Origin: Catalinimonas alkaloidigena
Lineage (GTDB): Bacteria; Bacteroidota; Bacteroidia; Cytophagales; Cyclobacteriaceae
NCBI RefSeq assembly: GCF_029504655.1
Contig: NZ_JAQFIL010000001.1
Coordinates: 5,957,001 to 6,021,000 of the forward strand
Length of the DNA stretch: 64,000 bases
Direction: 5' to 3'
The position numbers were made by a program, and so were the translations under genes. Each line of letters begins with the position of its first letter. Positions within the stretch are counted from its first letter, which is position 1. The notes below the pieces were generated by a model. That model had not been told where the DNA came from. It made no database searches and worked only from the letters and a program-made list of their open reading frames with translations. This document shows, in pieces, positions 51,684 through 59,397 of this stretch.

Positions 51684-52352
51684 ATGAGTTTTACTGCCCA
51701 GCTATCAACTTACTCCAAAGTGAATTCTTTATTGCGAAAGCTAAGAAGCAAGGGCTATAGGATATTTGATCGGCCCCTGGAGTTAAACCTCATTGCTGAG
51801 CGTAGCAATACTGTGCGCTCAGAAGTCATGGATGATAGCCTGCATATGCTTTACAAGAATCTGGAAGATAAGTGGGTACTCAAAAGCTATCAGGTAACCA
51901 CCGATCCAAGTGCCTACTACATTGACAACCCGATTGTACCGCAAGGCTATGGATTCATCAAAAAAGGACAATGGCTGAATGCTTATTCACTCGGCTATCA
52001 TAAAGGAAGACCAGCACTCGTGCAGGTAAAACCCATTACAGTCATTAGAAACTATGCCTTGAAAGGCATTTTTAAAACCTATACTGGCACTGAAGAAACA
52101 GGAATCTTTGGCAATAACATCCATGATATGAAGGGTAGTATGATCAATGCCTCAGCAGGTTGTGTGGTCTTTGCCCAAGACAATGACTATCAACAGTTTT
52201 TAAACCAATGCCAGGTGCATCGGAATCGCTATGGCAATGCATTTACCTTAAGCCTGCTGGATTTTAGAGACAATAACAAGACCCGCAATACCATGATCGC
52301 GGCAAGTCTATTAGGTCTGGGAGGACTAGCAACCATACTTTTGAAAAAATGA
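51684..52352 (+). CDS. L,D-transpeptidase-like protein with C-terminal anchor (222 aa)
   Basis: The body contains IHDMKGSMINASAGCVVFAQ near residues 145-170: a His followed by the S-A-G-C active-site pattern of YkuD-like L,D-transpeptidases. This is shorter than the usual HG..S.GC form, so activity is not certain. The C-terminus is a membrane segment (NTMIAASLLGLGGLATILLKK). It could cut or cross-link cell-wall peptides at entry. It follows the holin-like gene by 9 bases. Its stop overlaps the start of the next gene (ATGA). Confidence 0.55.
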   Translation: MSFTAQLSTYSKVNSLLRKLRSKGYRIFDRPLELNLIAERSNTVRSEVMDDSLHMLYKNLEDKWVLKSYQVTTDPSAYYIDNPIVPQGYGFIKKGQWLNAYSLGYHKGRPALVQVKPITVIRNYALKGIFKTYTGTEETGIFGNNIHDMKGSMINASAGCVVFAQDNDYQQFLNQCQVHRNRYGNAFTLSLLDFRDNNKTRNTMIAASLLGLGGLATILLKK

Positions 52353-52582
52353 AGAAAAGCGATAAAGTAAGTTTAATTAGTGGCCTTGCTGCCATTGCAG
52401 GGGTGTCTGTCCATGAATACCTAAAAAAGAAAAAGCTCATCAGTAAGCAGGTGAAGACTATCTATACAGTAACGCCTATCTCATTACTGTCAGCACTCAT
52501 TGCCAATAGTGTAATCTCAGAAGATGCTCCCCGGACTTATGATGATTACTTGCAGGAGATAGCTCAAAAGAACGTCAGATAA
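52349..52582 (+). CDS. Small membrane protein (77 aa)
   Basis: The N-terminal half has a weak membrane segment (VSLISGLAAIAGVSVHEYL) and the middle a second (VTPISLLSALIANSVIS). The ends are polar and basic (EYLKKKKLISKQ). It is embedded in a run of overlapping genes at both ends (ATGA upstream; TAATG downstream). It has no known family. It is probably part of the virion membrane set or a lysis helper. Confidence 0.5.
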   Translation: MKKSDKVSLISGLAAIAGVSVHEYLKKKKLISKQVKTIYTVTPISLLSALIANSVISEDAPRTYDDYLQEIAQKNVR

Positions 52583-52959
52583 TGGAAAGATATGTACAGC
52601 TTAACCAAGGAGAAAACGGCACTTACTTCATAGGAGATAGTAAGACCGGAATCATCTATGCGGCTACCGGTCCATTGACTGAACTTAAGAAAAGATATCC
52701 TATTCAATTAGGTTTGGGTACACTGGGAATCATTCCAGTAATTGTAGGAGCGGTGGCCGCAGTAACACCTGCCGTGATTGGTGCGGTGAATGCTTCCAAG
52801 AACCGCAAAGCAGCTGAAAAGGAAGCTGCCCGACAACAGGATATGTTGCAGCAACAAGCCTATATGCAAACTTCAACTCAGGCCAACCAACAGCAAATGA
52901 TGATGATGCTGGGAGGCTTAGGTTTAGCAGGACTCTTAATGTTTATGCTTCTTAAATAA
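52582..52959 (+). CDS. Gln-rich protein with two membrane segments (125 aa)
   Basis: A short strand-rich N-terminus (VQLNQGENGTYFIGDSKTG) is followed by a first membrane segment (LGTLGIIPVIVGAVAAVTPAVIGAV), then a charged Gln-rich helix (KNRKAAEKEAARQQDMLQQQ). The second membrane segment is at the very end (MMMMLGGLGLAGLLMFMLLK). The start overlaps the previous stop by one base. Small proteins of this kind occur in membrane-containing phages, but I cannot name the family. Confidence 0.5.
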   Translation: MERYVQLNQGENGTYFIGDSKTGIIYAATGPLTELKKRYPIQLGLGTLGIIPVIVGAVAAVTPAVIGAVNASKNRKAAEKEAARQQDMLQQQAYMQTSTQANQQQMMMMLGGLGLAGLLMFMLLK

Positions 52960-52966
52960 CACTCTT

Positions 52967-53257
52967 ATGACAAATCAAGCTTATCACTACTCTTCTCAGC
53001 ACAACCGTAACTACCAGCAACATGCAGAAAGGCAACAAAGACTCAAAGCGATTGAGTTTTCAGGAGAAGATGACTTCAAAATTAAAGCCTACACCAAATC
53101 AGAGTTAGCCGATATGTATGGCGTGCACGTCAATACCCTATCCAAATGGATAGACAGGCATTTACCTGCTTTTGAAGAATTGGGCTATACCAAAACCCTA
53201 AAGATGCTTGACCCTGCTATGATTAAGCTTTTCATCAGTATTTTTTCTACGCCGTAG
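52967..53257 (+). CDS. HTH protein closing the cassette
   Basis: After a polar N-terminus (YHYSSQHNRNYQQHAERQQ) comes YTKSELADMYGVHVNTLSKWIDRHL, a clear helix-turn-helix of the excisionase/MerR-like kind (about residues 45-70), then a short helix (DPAMIKLFISIF). It could control excision or late expression. A related HTH lies at 41838-42086 on the minus strand. No integrase gene accompanies it in the cassette. It is the last gene before the gene-poor gap. Confidence 0.65.
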   Translation: MTNQAYHYSSQHNRNYQQHAERQQRLKAIEFSGEDDFKIKAYTKSELADMYGVHVNTLSKWIDRHLPAFEELGYTKTLKMLDPAMIKLFISIFSTP

Positions 53258-53942
53258 TTGTAGTTAAAGTTATCCTTAGTTTAAATTCTATATTCAAAAT
53301 GCTAAGAGTAACCCTAAACTTAATACTTTAGGCAAAGCTAATGAGGATTGGCATTGATTTGTATTATCATAATATTTTATTTTCAAACTTTTCGATATAC
53401 AATGCTAGATGCAAATCAAAAAATAAGTTAATCTCTAGCTATCATAATTTTTTGAAAGCTATATCTTAGGATAAAATATGTAAAACTAGTAAATAAGTAT
53501 CAATGGTTGTTGGCAAACATCAAAAACTCAATCATATTCATAAGTTTTAAATTATGACAAGTAAAAATCTCTAAATACGAGGATGGTACAGGCGACCACA
53601 ATACAATTGGTTTCTTCAATGAATGGGCAAAATATTCGCTCACTATTGAAAGCGGAATGTTTCTAGACACATACGCAATTGTGGAATTGGAAGATGGGGA
53701 AGTCAAGAACATTAGGCCTAATCGACTCAAGTTCATTGACAATTTTTGATTGAGTATTGTAGGTAACGAGCTTCATAAGCAATACCAATCGAAAAGTGAA
53801 ATATAGAAGAATCTAACATACTTTCTTTGGTAAAAAAAAGGGGGAAAGTAAGCTAAATCGTATATTCTGGAATAAAAAAAAGAGGTTTGTGTCTATCATA
53901 TAGCAATTAAATAGGCCAATAAAATAAAGAAATCCATCTAAT
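53258..53942. other. Gene-poor gap between cassette and defence genes
   Basis: 685 bases with no intact gene. It is AT-rich at both ends. The only coding-like feature is a decayed frame (53558-53749, listed separately). I find no copy of the tRNA 3' end here that could be the right attachment site. Confidence 0.5.
53558..53749 (+). pseudogene. Decayed gene fragment (63 codons)
   Basis: A plus-strand frame with no start codon reads KISKYEDGTGDHNT.. FFNEWAKYSLTIES.. YAIVELEDGEVKNIRP.. LKFIDNF and then a stop. The residue mix is that of a real protein; 'VELEDGEV' is typical of a beta-hairpin. Upstream is a stop and no continuing frame, so only the 3' end of a former gene remains. The reverse-strand frame over the same bases looks random. 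Confidence 0.4.
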
Positions 53943-55943
53943 ATGAGTAGTTACTTTTTCCTTGAAGCTGAAAAGAATGCGAAGAATGCAGTTCTAATTG
54001 ATAAACTAAAAAATTTTTCAGAGTCAAATCAGACTTTGATATACGTTTTAGATAAACCATTAACTGATCAGAAATATTCATACAAGTATTCTGATGCATT
54101 AATCTTGCTTTCCTCGAGAAGAAAAATTGCCATTATCAATTATGGGAGCGAAGAAGATCAATATGAAGATTTTGTTGAAGACGTAATAGAAGATATTGGC
54201 TCAATTGCCGATAAATACCAATACAAAGAAGTTGTGGGCAGACCCCGTGTTTGGAGAAAATCCTTGTTGGAAACAGAAATATCAATTGATGACATTACTG
54301 ATATAAATATTTTTTTTGACCACCTCGTAGTAATAGACGAAACTGATAATAAGAAGCTTGATTTACTTATTTCACTTTTTATTGGAAGCATCAATGATAT
54401 AGACCGTGTAAAAGATACTATCCCTTCGACTCTTCTTGATAAAGTAAAACAAAAGATTCAGCTTTTCGATGGAGATCAAACTAGATTTATTTATCAGAAT
54501 CCAGATAAAAAAAAGATTCGTATTCAAGGGTTGTCAGGTACAGGAAAAACCGAACTCCTTCTCCATAAGCTTAAAGACCTGTACATAAATGATATAGACT
54601 CAAAAATATTTTTTACCTGTCATAACAAAATTTTAGCTGATGATTTAAGAAAACGGATTCCTGATTTTTTCAACTTTATGAAAGTTGAACAACAAATTGA
54701 GTGGAATAGTAGACTTTGGTGTACTAATGCATGGGGCTCTAGTTCAAATTCTAATTCAGGTGCATATCGCTATATTTGTGCGTTTTACAACATACCTTTT
54801 TACAGGTTCTCATATCAAATGTCTTTTAGTAAGGCGTGTCAACTCGCGATCGATGACATTAAAGAAAAATACAACGATAACCTCCCTTTTGCTTTAACTT
54901 ATATGTTCATTGATGAGAGTCAGGACTTTGATGATACATTTTTTGAACTATGTGATTTAGTTACTGAAAAGAATGTCTACATAGCGGGAGATATTTTTCA
55001 AAGCATATTTGAAGAGAACATTTCAAGCACTATAGAGCCTGACTTTTTATTAGGTAAATGTTATAGGACAGACCCAAAAACACTAATGTTTGCTCACGGT
55101 TTAGGAATGGGGCTTTTTGAAGAAACTAAACTAAGATGGTTAGAAGAAAAGGAATGGAAAGATTGCGGTTACAATGTAGCAATCAAAAATTCCAAATATC
55201 ACCTTAGCAGAGAACCTTTGAAAAGGTTCGAAGATCTAGATGAAGATTTCGAAAGTATAAAGATTGTAGAAATCCAAAAGAATTTTTCTGATACTGTAAT
55301 TGAGACGATAAATGAAATTAGACTACAAAATGAAACAGTCAAACCTGAAGACATTGGCATAATTCTCTTAGATAGTACTCGTGATATTTATCGTTTTGCA
55401 GATATAGTTGAAGTCAAAATTCAAAAAAAGTTTGGTTGGAATGTCAACAAAGCATATGAATCAAAAGAAAATAAGCCTGACACACTCCTTATAAGTAATC
55501 GGAACAATGTAAAAGGACTTGAGTTTCCATTTGTTATATGCGTCACGAAGAAAATAACGGATAGTCCTAGCTATAGAAATTCTCTCTATACTATGCTTAC
55601 AAGATCATTCATCAAATCATTTTTTGTTACCCAACCAAGGACAATGTCAGGTCTAACAGAAGACATGTATAAAGGATTAAAACATATTGTTTTAAAAAAA
55701 GAGATGGTTATTCAAGAACCATCTGATGAAGAAAAGGAAATTATCCAAACCAGATTTAAGTATAGTCTAAAAAAGCTATCTCATTATGATTTAATGATGG
55801 AAATATTTAAAGAACTAAAAGTAGACAAAGATTATCAAGAAACTCTTTTACAAGCCACTCAACAAATGGATATGATTGAGAGCGATCAAAGCATTCTTAA
55901 AGCATTCGTAAGAGACAATCTGAAGTATTTAAAGGGAAAATAA
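53943..55943 (+). CDS. SF1 (UvrD-like) helicase, probable defence gene (666 aa)
   Basis: An N-terminal roughly 170 residues of unknown fold (for example DALILLSSRRKIAIINYGSEED, YKEVVGRPRVW) are followed by helicase domains. Walker A is GLSGTGKTELLL (about residue 197), Walker B is MFIDESQDF (about 321), then motifs resembling UvrD III-VI: NVKGLEFPFVICV (about 522) and LYTMLTRSF (about 548). UvrD-like enzymes unwind or translocate on DNA. The gene directly abuts the 205-aa gene (TAA then ATG). With the BREX operon close by, the pair is a good candidate for an anti-phage unit. No nuclease domain is recognised. Confidence 0.7.
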   Translation: MSSYFFLEAEKNAKNAVLIDKLKNFSESNQTLIYVLDKPLTDQKYSYKYSDALILLSSRRKIAIINYGSEEDQYEDFVEDVIEDIGSIADKYQYKEVVGRPRVWRKSLLETEISIDDITDINIFFDHLVVIDETDNKKLDLLISLFIGSINDIDRVKDTIPSTLLDKVKQKIQLFDGDQTRFIYQNPDKKKIRIQGLSGTGKTELLLHKLKDLYINDIDSKIFFTCHNKILADDLRKRIPDFFNFMKVEQQIEWNSRLWCTNAWGSSSNSNSGAYRYICAFYNIPFYRFSYQMSFSKACQLAIDDIKEKYNDNLPFALTYMFIDESQDFDDTFFELCDLVTEKNVYIAGDIFQSIFEENISSTIEPDFLLGKCYRTDPKTLMFAHGLGMGLFEETKLRWLEEKEWKDCGYNVAIKNSKYHLSREPLKRFEDLDEDFESIKIVEIQKNFSDTVIETINEIRLQNETVKPEDIGIILLDSTRDIYRFADIVEVKIQKKFGWNVNKAYESKENKPDTLLISNRNNVKGLEFPFVICVTKKITDSPSYRNSLYTMLTRSFIKSFFVTQPRTMSGLTEDMYKGLKHIVLKKEMVIQEPSDEEKEIIQTRFKYSLKKLSHYDLMMEIFKELKVDKDYQETLLQATQQMDMIESDQSILKAFVRDNLKYLKGK

Positions 55944-56561
55944 ATGAAACTAATCGAGAGAGAGATATTTCCGTTTAAAGAAAATGAGTTTTTTCAGCCT
56001 TTAAGAGATAAGATCGATTTTGCTCGAATTATTATCTATTCAGCAAGGTATCTTTTATTAAACTTCCCGACAGATGATATTGAGTGTAATTCAAAGATAA
56101 AACTTTGTATTGACAAAATGAGTCGCCTCTTCTTCTATAAAGAGAAAAGGTACTTTAGCGTTTCTTTCCCATTTTCAGTTCAAACTGATGGAACTGAAAT
56201 AACTGACATGAGCACTTTATCAGGCAAATCAATTAATAGCAAATCGCTTTCAAGTGTCGTATCAATTTTAGAAGACCCTGCCTTTAAATTAAATCCTTCT
56301 CTCACTGATTATTACATAGATTCTGACACTGCCGAATCTATTGGTATAAGTATTTTAGAAGAAGTTTTTCAATCTGAGCCAGGCTATATTCGATATGATA
56401 ATGATCCAGAAAATGAAGACGGAAAAATACACCCACTAAATCATTTAGATGTTAACTACTCTTCATACGGAACTTACAAAATTGGATTAGATAATGAAAT
56501 TGAGACTGTATTTTTTGATGATATATTAAACATTAGGACAGATTGCTCATTTCTAAAATAA
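55944..56561 (+). CDS. Partner of the helicase, unknown function (205 aa)
   Basis: It begins MKLIEREIFPFKENEFFQPLRDK at the base right after the helicase stop, so the two are one operon. It has a hydrophobic core early (RIIIYSARYLLLNFPTDD) and an acidic second half (DNDPENEDGKIHPLNHLDVNYS). It has no membrane segment and no known catalytic motif. A nuclease role cannot be shown from sequence. The tight coupling suggests a subunit or regulator of the helicase. Confidence 0.55.
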   Translation: MKLIEREIFPFKENEFFQPLRDKIDFARIIIYSARYLLLNFPTDDIECNSKIKLCIDKMSRLFFYKEKRYFSVSFPFSVQTDGTEITDMSTLSGKSINSKSLSSVVSILEDPAFKLNPSLTDYYIDSDTAESIGISILEEVFQSEPGYIRYDNDPENEDGKIHPLNHLDVNYSSYGTYKIGLDNEIETVFFDDILNIRTDCSFLK

Positions 56562-56711
56562 AATATCCCCACCAATAAACCTACTTACTAGCACCTATAA
56601 AATGATATTGTTTGAAAAACATATTTCAGAATCAATTGAGATTTTCATGGAGTCTTCTCCCTCAGGATCTTTAATTGCCATAACTGTCCTGTCCGTTAAT
56701 ACTAATCGTTT

Positions 56712-57272
56712 CTAATGTATTTTTGAAGTCTTCACATACTTATAAAGCGTAGGCTTAGAAATATTCATCATCTGGCAAATTTCTTTCACTGATATGTTGT
56801 CATCTTTGTATAACTGCATCAGGAGCTTTTGCTTATCTTTAGTCAAGGCCTTGGGTCTACCTCCCATTTTACCGCGGGAACGTGCGGCCTGCAAGCCAGC
56901 CATCGTTCTTTCACGGATCAGGTTGCGCTCAAATTCTGCCAATGCACCAAACATATGAAATACCAGTTTACCGGTAGAAGAACTTGTATCAATAGATTCT
57001 TGAAGACTTACTAACCCTATCCCTCTTTCTTCCAGGTATCCGGACCAGTTGATAAGGTCTTTGAGCGAACGGCCCAGACGATCCAATCTCCAAACTACCA
57101 ATGAATCTCCTTCACGAAGTTGCTCTTTAACCTTTTCCAGACCAGGACGAAGTACAACAGATCCACTAATGGTATCAACTATGATTTTTTCACAACCTGC
57201 ATTGGCAAGTGCATCTTTCTGAAGGTGTAAGTTTTGGTCTACAGTTGAGACTCTAGCGTATCCTATTTTCAT
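56712..57272 (-). CDS. Serine recombinase (resolvase/invertase family)
   Basis: I chose the Met of MKIGYARVSTVDQNL (186 aa); a longer start adds about 20 untypical residues. The nucleophilic Ser is in YARVST, catalytic Arg residues are in VVWRLDRLGRSL, and TGKLVFHMFGALAEFERNLIRERT is the E-helix signature. A C-terminal HTH (ISVKEICQMMNISKPTLYKYV) binds the site. It is a small invertase/resolvase-type enzyme. It is the only recombinase in the right half and stands between the helicase pair and the BREX operon, oriented opposite to both. Confidence 0.85.
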   Translation of the reverse strand: MKIGYARVSTVDQNLHLQKDALANAGCEKIIVDTISGSVVLRPGLEKVKEQLREGDSLVVWRLDRLGRSLKDLINWSGYLEERGIGLVSLQESIDTSSSTGKLVFHMFGALAEFERNLIRERTMAGLQAARSRGKMGGRPKALTKDKQKLLMQLYKDDNISVKEICQMMNISKPTLYKYVKTSKIH

Positions 57273-57533
57273 GATCCAGGGGTAAATAAACCCTAATTTA
57301 GAGAAATTAACTTTACCTAGATTTTTTAACACATTTTCTTTACTATATTGGAAGGCAAAATGAATAAATAAGGAGGGTGAAAGTACTTACGCTTAGTGGT
57401 AAACTTAACCTTCATTTATTTTACACTATAGCTAATTAGTCAATTTGAGCAGTTCATTAAAAATAAAGTAAAGCGCCTGGTATCATATGCTCAAGTAGAT
57501 TGATATTCTTGCAAGGGTTAGTAGAGTAGTAAT

Positions 57534-58037
57534 ATGAAGTTAAAAGAGATACAACAAATTTGCGAAACTAGAATGTTGATAGGTTTCTTAGGTGAAAAAC
57601 AACAAGCGTCATGGTGGAATTCTTCTTTCTTGTCATCCTCAAGCAAAATGTTTCTTTCACATATTTTTCCAAATTCAATAGTATTAGCACAGTATAGTAG
57701 TGTTTGCAAAACAGCATCGATAGTACATGATGAGCATATTGGGATTGGTAAACACTATCATCTATATCGCCTTCCAGATTCCATTGAAAAGGCACTTTTC
57801 AAGTTTATTCAAGACAAAAGTTTTGGCGAGAATTTTTCTCAATATACAGCTAGTAAGGATTCAGCCTTTTCTCGGCTTCAAGAATTAGGTGTAGAACAGA
57901 TTCAAAAAGCAGAGGGGCCTGTGGCAGTTGGTGATTACTCAGATAAGAGTTTGGGTGCTTTGATTAATATATCCAGATCTCATTATAATGATGCTCTTAC
58001 AGTAGGGTATAAAACTTTTCCATATATGAGATGCTAA
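57534..58037 (+). CDS. brxE: BREX protein BrxE
   Basis: This 167-aa protein matches the BrxE pattern: MLIGFLGEKQQASWW near residue 15, FLSSSS..LFPNS-type (MFLSHIFPNSIVLAQY), and ASIVHDEHIGIGKHYHLYRLPDSIE (HD..IG..HLYRLP). BrxE is a small BREX protein of unknown biochemical role, first described in type 6 BREX loci. It is the first gene of the operon here. The stop at 58037 lies 2 bases before the brxA start. No WYL (BrxR) regulator is seen next to it. Confidence 0.7.
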   Translation: MKLKEIQQICETRMLIGFLGEKQQASWWNSSFLSSSSKMFLSHIFPNSIVLAQYSSVCKTASIVHDEHIGIGKHYHLYRLPDSIEKALFKFIQDKSFGENFSQYTASKDSAFSRLQELGVEQIQKAEGPVAVGDYSDKSLGALINISRSHYNDALTVGYKTFPYMRC

Positions 58038-58039
58038 TA

Positions 58040-58825
58040 ATGAGTGATAAGAAAAAATTCTATACTACACAGTTACAAGCAGGACTTGGTCTAATTGAGG
58101 AAACAAAGTCTTTACTATCAATTTATGAGCCTGGGTTGACCTCTTCCCAACTACATGAAAAAGCACTTGAGTCTGGCCTCTTCCCAATGGTTTCTGCAAG
58201 ACGATTAAGAAATATAATTACAGAGTGCTTTACTCCAAGATATATAAAGCCTGATTCGGCTAAATATCTCAAACCAATAAGTCAAGTATTACCAGCTTCT
58301 ACCTTTAACCAATTTCTATTGGTATTCACTTCTTTAGCAAACCAAATATTATTTGATTTCATCATAGAAGTATATTGGAATAAATATTCCGGAGGACGAG
58401 ATACGCTATCCACTTCTAATGCCAAGGACTTTGTCACCAATGCAGTAAATGAAGGGAAAACACAATCAGTTTGGTCTGAAACTACGATACGAAGAGTTTC
58501 TTCCTACTTGATAGGATGTTGTGCAGACTATGGCTTGCTTTCCTCAAATCGCTCATCGGAAAGGCAGATCCAATCAATTAGGCTACAGGAACACACTTTA
58601 CTTTTTTTTTCTTACTGGTTTCACCTCCATGGCATGGGTGATAATAGCATTATAAATCATAGCATTTGGAAGATTTTCGGTTTGGAGCCAGGGGATGTAA
58701 GAGAGGAATTGAAACGGATTTCTAAAAAAGGCTGGCTAATTGTACAGACAGCCGGGGATGTTACAAGGATAAGCTGGAGTTTTAACAATTTAGAAGAAGT
58801 CACAAATGTCATCATTGAAAGCTGA
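58040..58825 (+). CDS. brxA: BREX protein BrxA (DUF1819)
   Basis: This 261-aa protein starts YTTQLQAGLGLIEETKSLLSIYEPGLTS and contains LESGLFPMVSARRLRNII. The C-terminal half carries the DUF1819 pattern with TTIRRVSSYLIGCCADYGLLS. BrxA is a helical, DNA-binding protein (DUF1819/NusB-like) of BREX operons. I used the Met at 58040 rather than 58031, because the latter lies inside brxE. Its end overlaps brxB by 20 bases. Confidence 0.85.
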   Translation: MSDKKKFYTTQLQAGLGLIEETKSLLSIYEPGLTSSQLHEKALESGLFPMVSARRLRNIITECFTPRYIKPDSAKYLKPISQVLPASTFNQFLLVFTSLANQILFDFIIEVYWNKYSGGRDTLSTSNAKDFVTNAVNEGKTQSVWSETTIRRVSSYLIGCCADYGLLSSNRSSERQIQSIRLQEHTLLFFSYWFHLHGMGDNSIINHSIWKIFGLEPGDVREELKRISKKGWLIVQTAGDVTRISWSFNNLEEVTNVIIES

Positions 58826-59378
58826 TTTTAACGAATTAATAGAACGAATAAGAGTTGGCCGCGAATTTGGTCATGCCAGTTTTGAACCAATATTTTATCT
58901 CGTTTTTGCTCCACAGCAAATCCTGGAGGTAAAGCGCCAAATGCCCGCGTGGATGGCCAAGCTTAAAAATGAGGGTTGGAAAGTAAAAAACTTCTCTATA
59001 GCATCTAAAATTGATCAGATAGTTAAAAAAGCCCCACTTCGTAAAATCTGGCTAGCTGCAGATTCAAAGTCGCCATTACATTGGGACAAAACAAATAAGG
59101 CCTTAGCCAATGCACTCAATAATGGAGCATTGCAAAAAGAACTGGAAATGGTTTTAGAGGACTTGGAAGGTGACTCACGAAATATACTTTTGGTCACTGA
59201 TATAGAAGCGCTGCACCCCTATATGCGTATTGGGGCTATAGAAAGTCAGCTTCAGGGTAAATTTAGTGTGCCGACTATATTCTTTTATCCTGGTACAAGG
59301 ACCGGTAAAACCAGATTAAAGTTTCTAGGATTTTATCCGGAAGACGGTAACTACAGATCAGTTCATGTTGGAGGTTAA
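58806..59378 (+). CDS. brxB: BREX protein BrxB (DUF1788)
   Basis: This 190-aa protein starts LKADFNELIERIRVGREFGHAS and has DUF1788 features: FYLVFAPQQILEVKRQMPAW, KNEGWKVKNFSI and the C-terminal FYPGTRTGKTRLKFLGFY. BrxB is a small conserved BREX protein, thought to hold together parts of the complex. It overlaps brxA by 20 bases and ends 19 bases before brxC. Its length is usual. Confidence 0.85.
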   Translation: MSSLKADFNELIERIRVGREFGHASFEPIFYLVFAPQQILEVKRQMPAWMAKLKNEGWKVKNFSIASKIDQIVKKAPLRKIWLAADSKSPLHWDKTNKALANALNNGALQKELEMVLEDLEGDSRNILLVTDIEALHPYMRIGAIESQLQGKFSVPTIFFYPGTRTGKTRLKFLGFYPEDGNYRSVHVGG

Positions 59379-59397
59379 TAAAACGCAGGGATATTCT

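Larger units (their letters stand above)
36001..53300. mobile_element. Integrated virus-like cassette (tailless, membrane-rich)
   Basis: This is about 17 kb of mostly plus-strand, tightly packed small genes, bounded on the left by the tRNA 3' remnant and on the right by a gene-poor gap with a decayed frame. The left part has a phage-type repressor and divergent control region. The middle has many tail-anchored membrane proteins and five small soluble beta-rich proteins in a row. The right part has muramidase, holin-like and other cell-wall proteins. No terminase, portal, tail or packaging ATPase gene is recognised. The right boundary is a guess. The integration unit may instead extend beyond 64 kb. 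Confidence 0.6.

Noticed and set aside
40984..52959. Contractile injection or gliding/secretion apparatus
   Set aside because: No sheath, tube, baseplate, spike (VgrG/PAAR), GldK-N or SprA-like proteins are present. The lysis genes and repressor fit a virus better.
36001..53300. Tailed prophage
   Set aside because: No terminase, portal, tape-measure, tail sheath or baseplate gene was found, and the gene sizes are too small. A phage-like origin is kept, but not a tailed one.
53500..53742. Minus-strand 80-aa open frame in the gap after the cassette
   Set aside because: The plus strand of the same bases carries a more protein-like frame (53558-53749). The minus-strand frame has no recognisable features.
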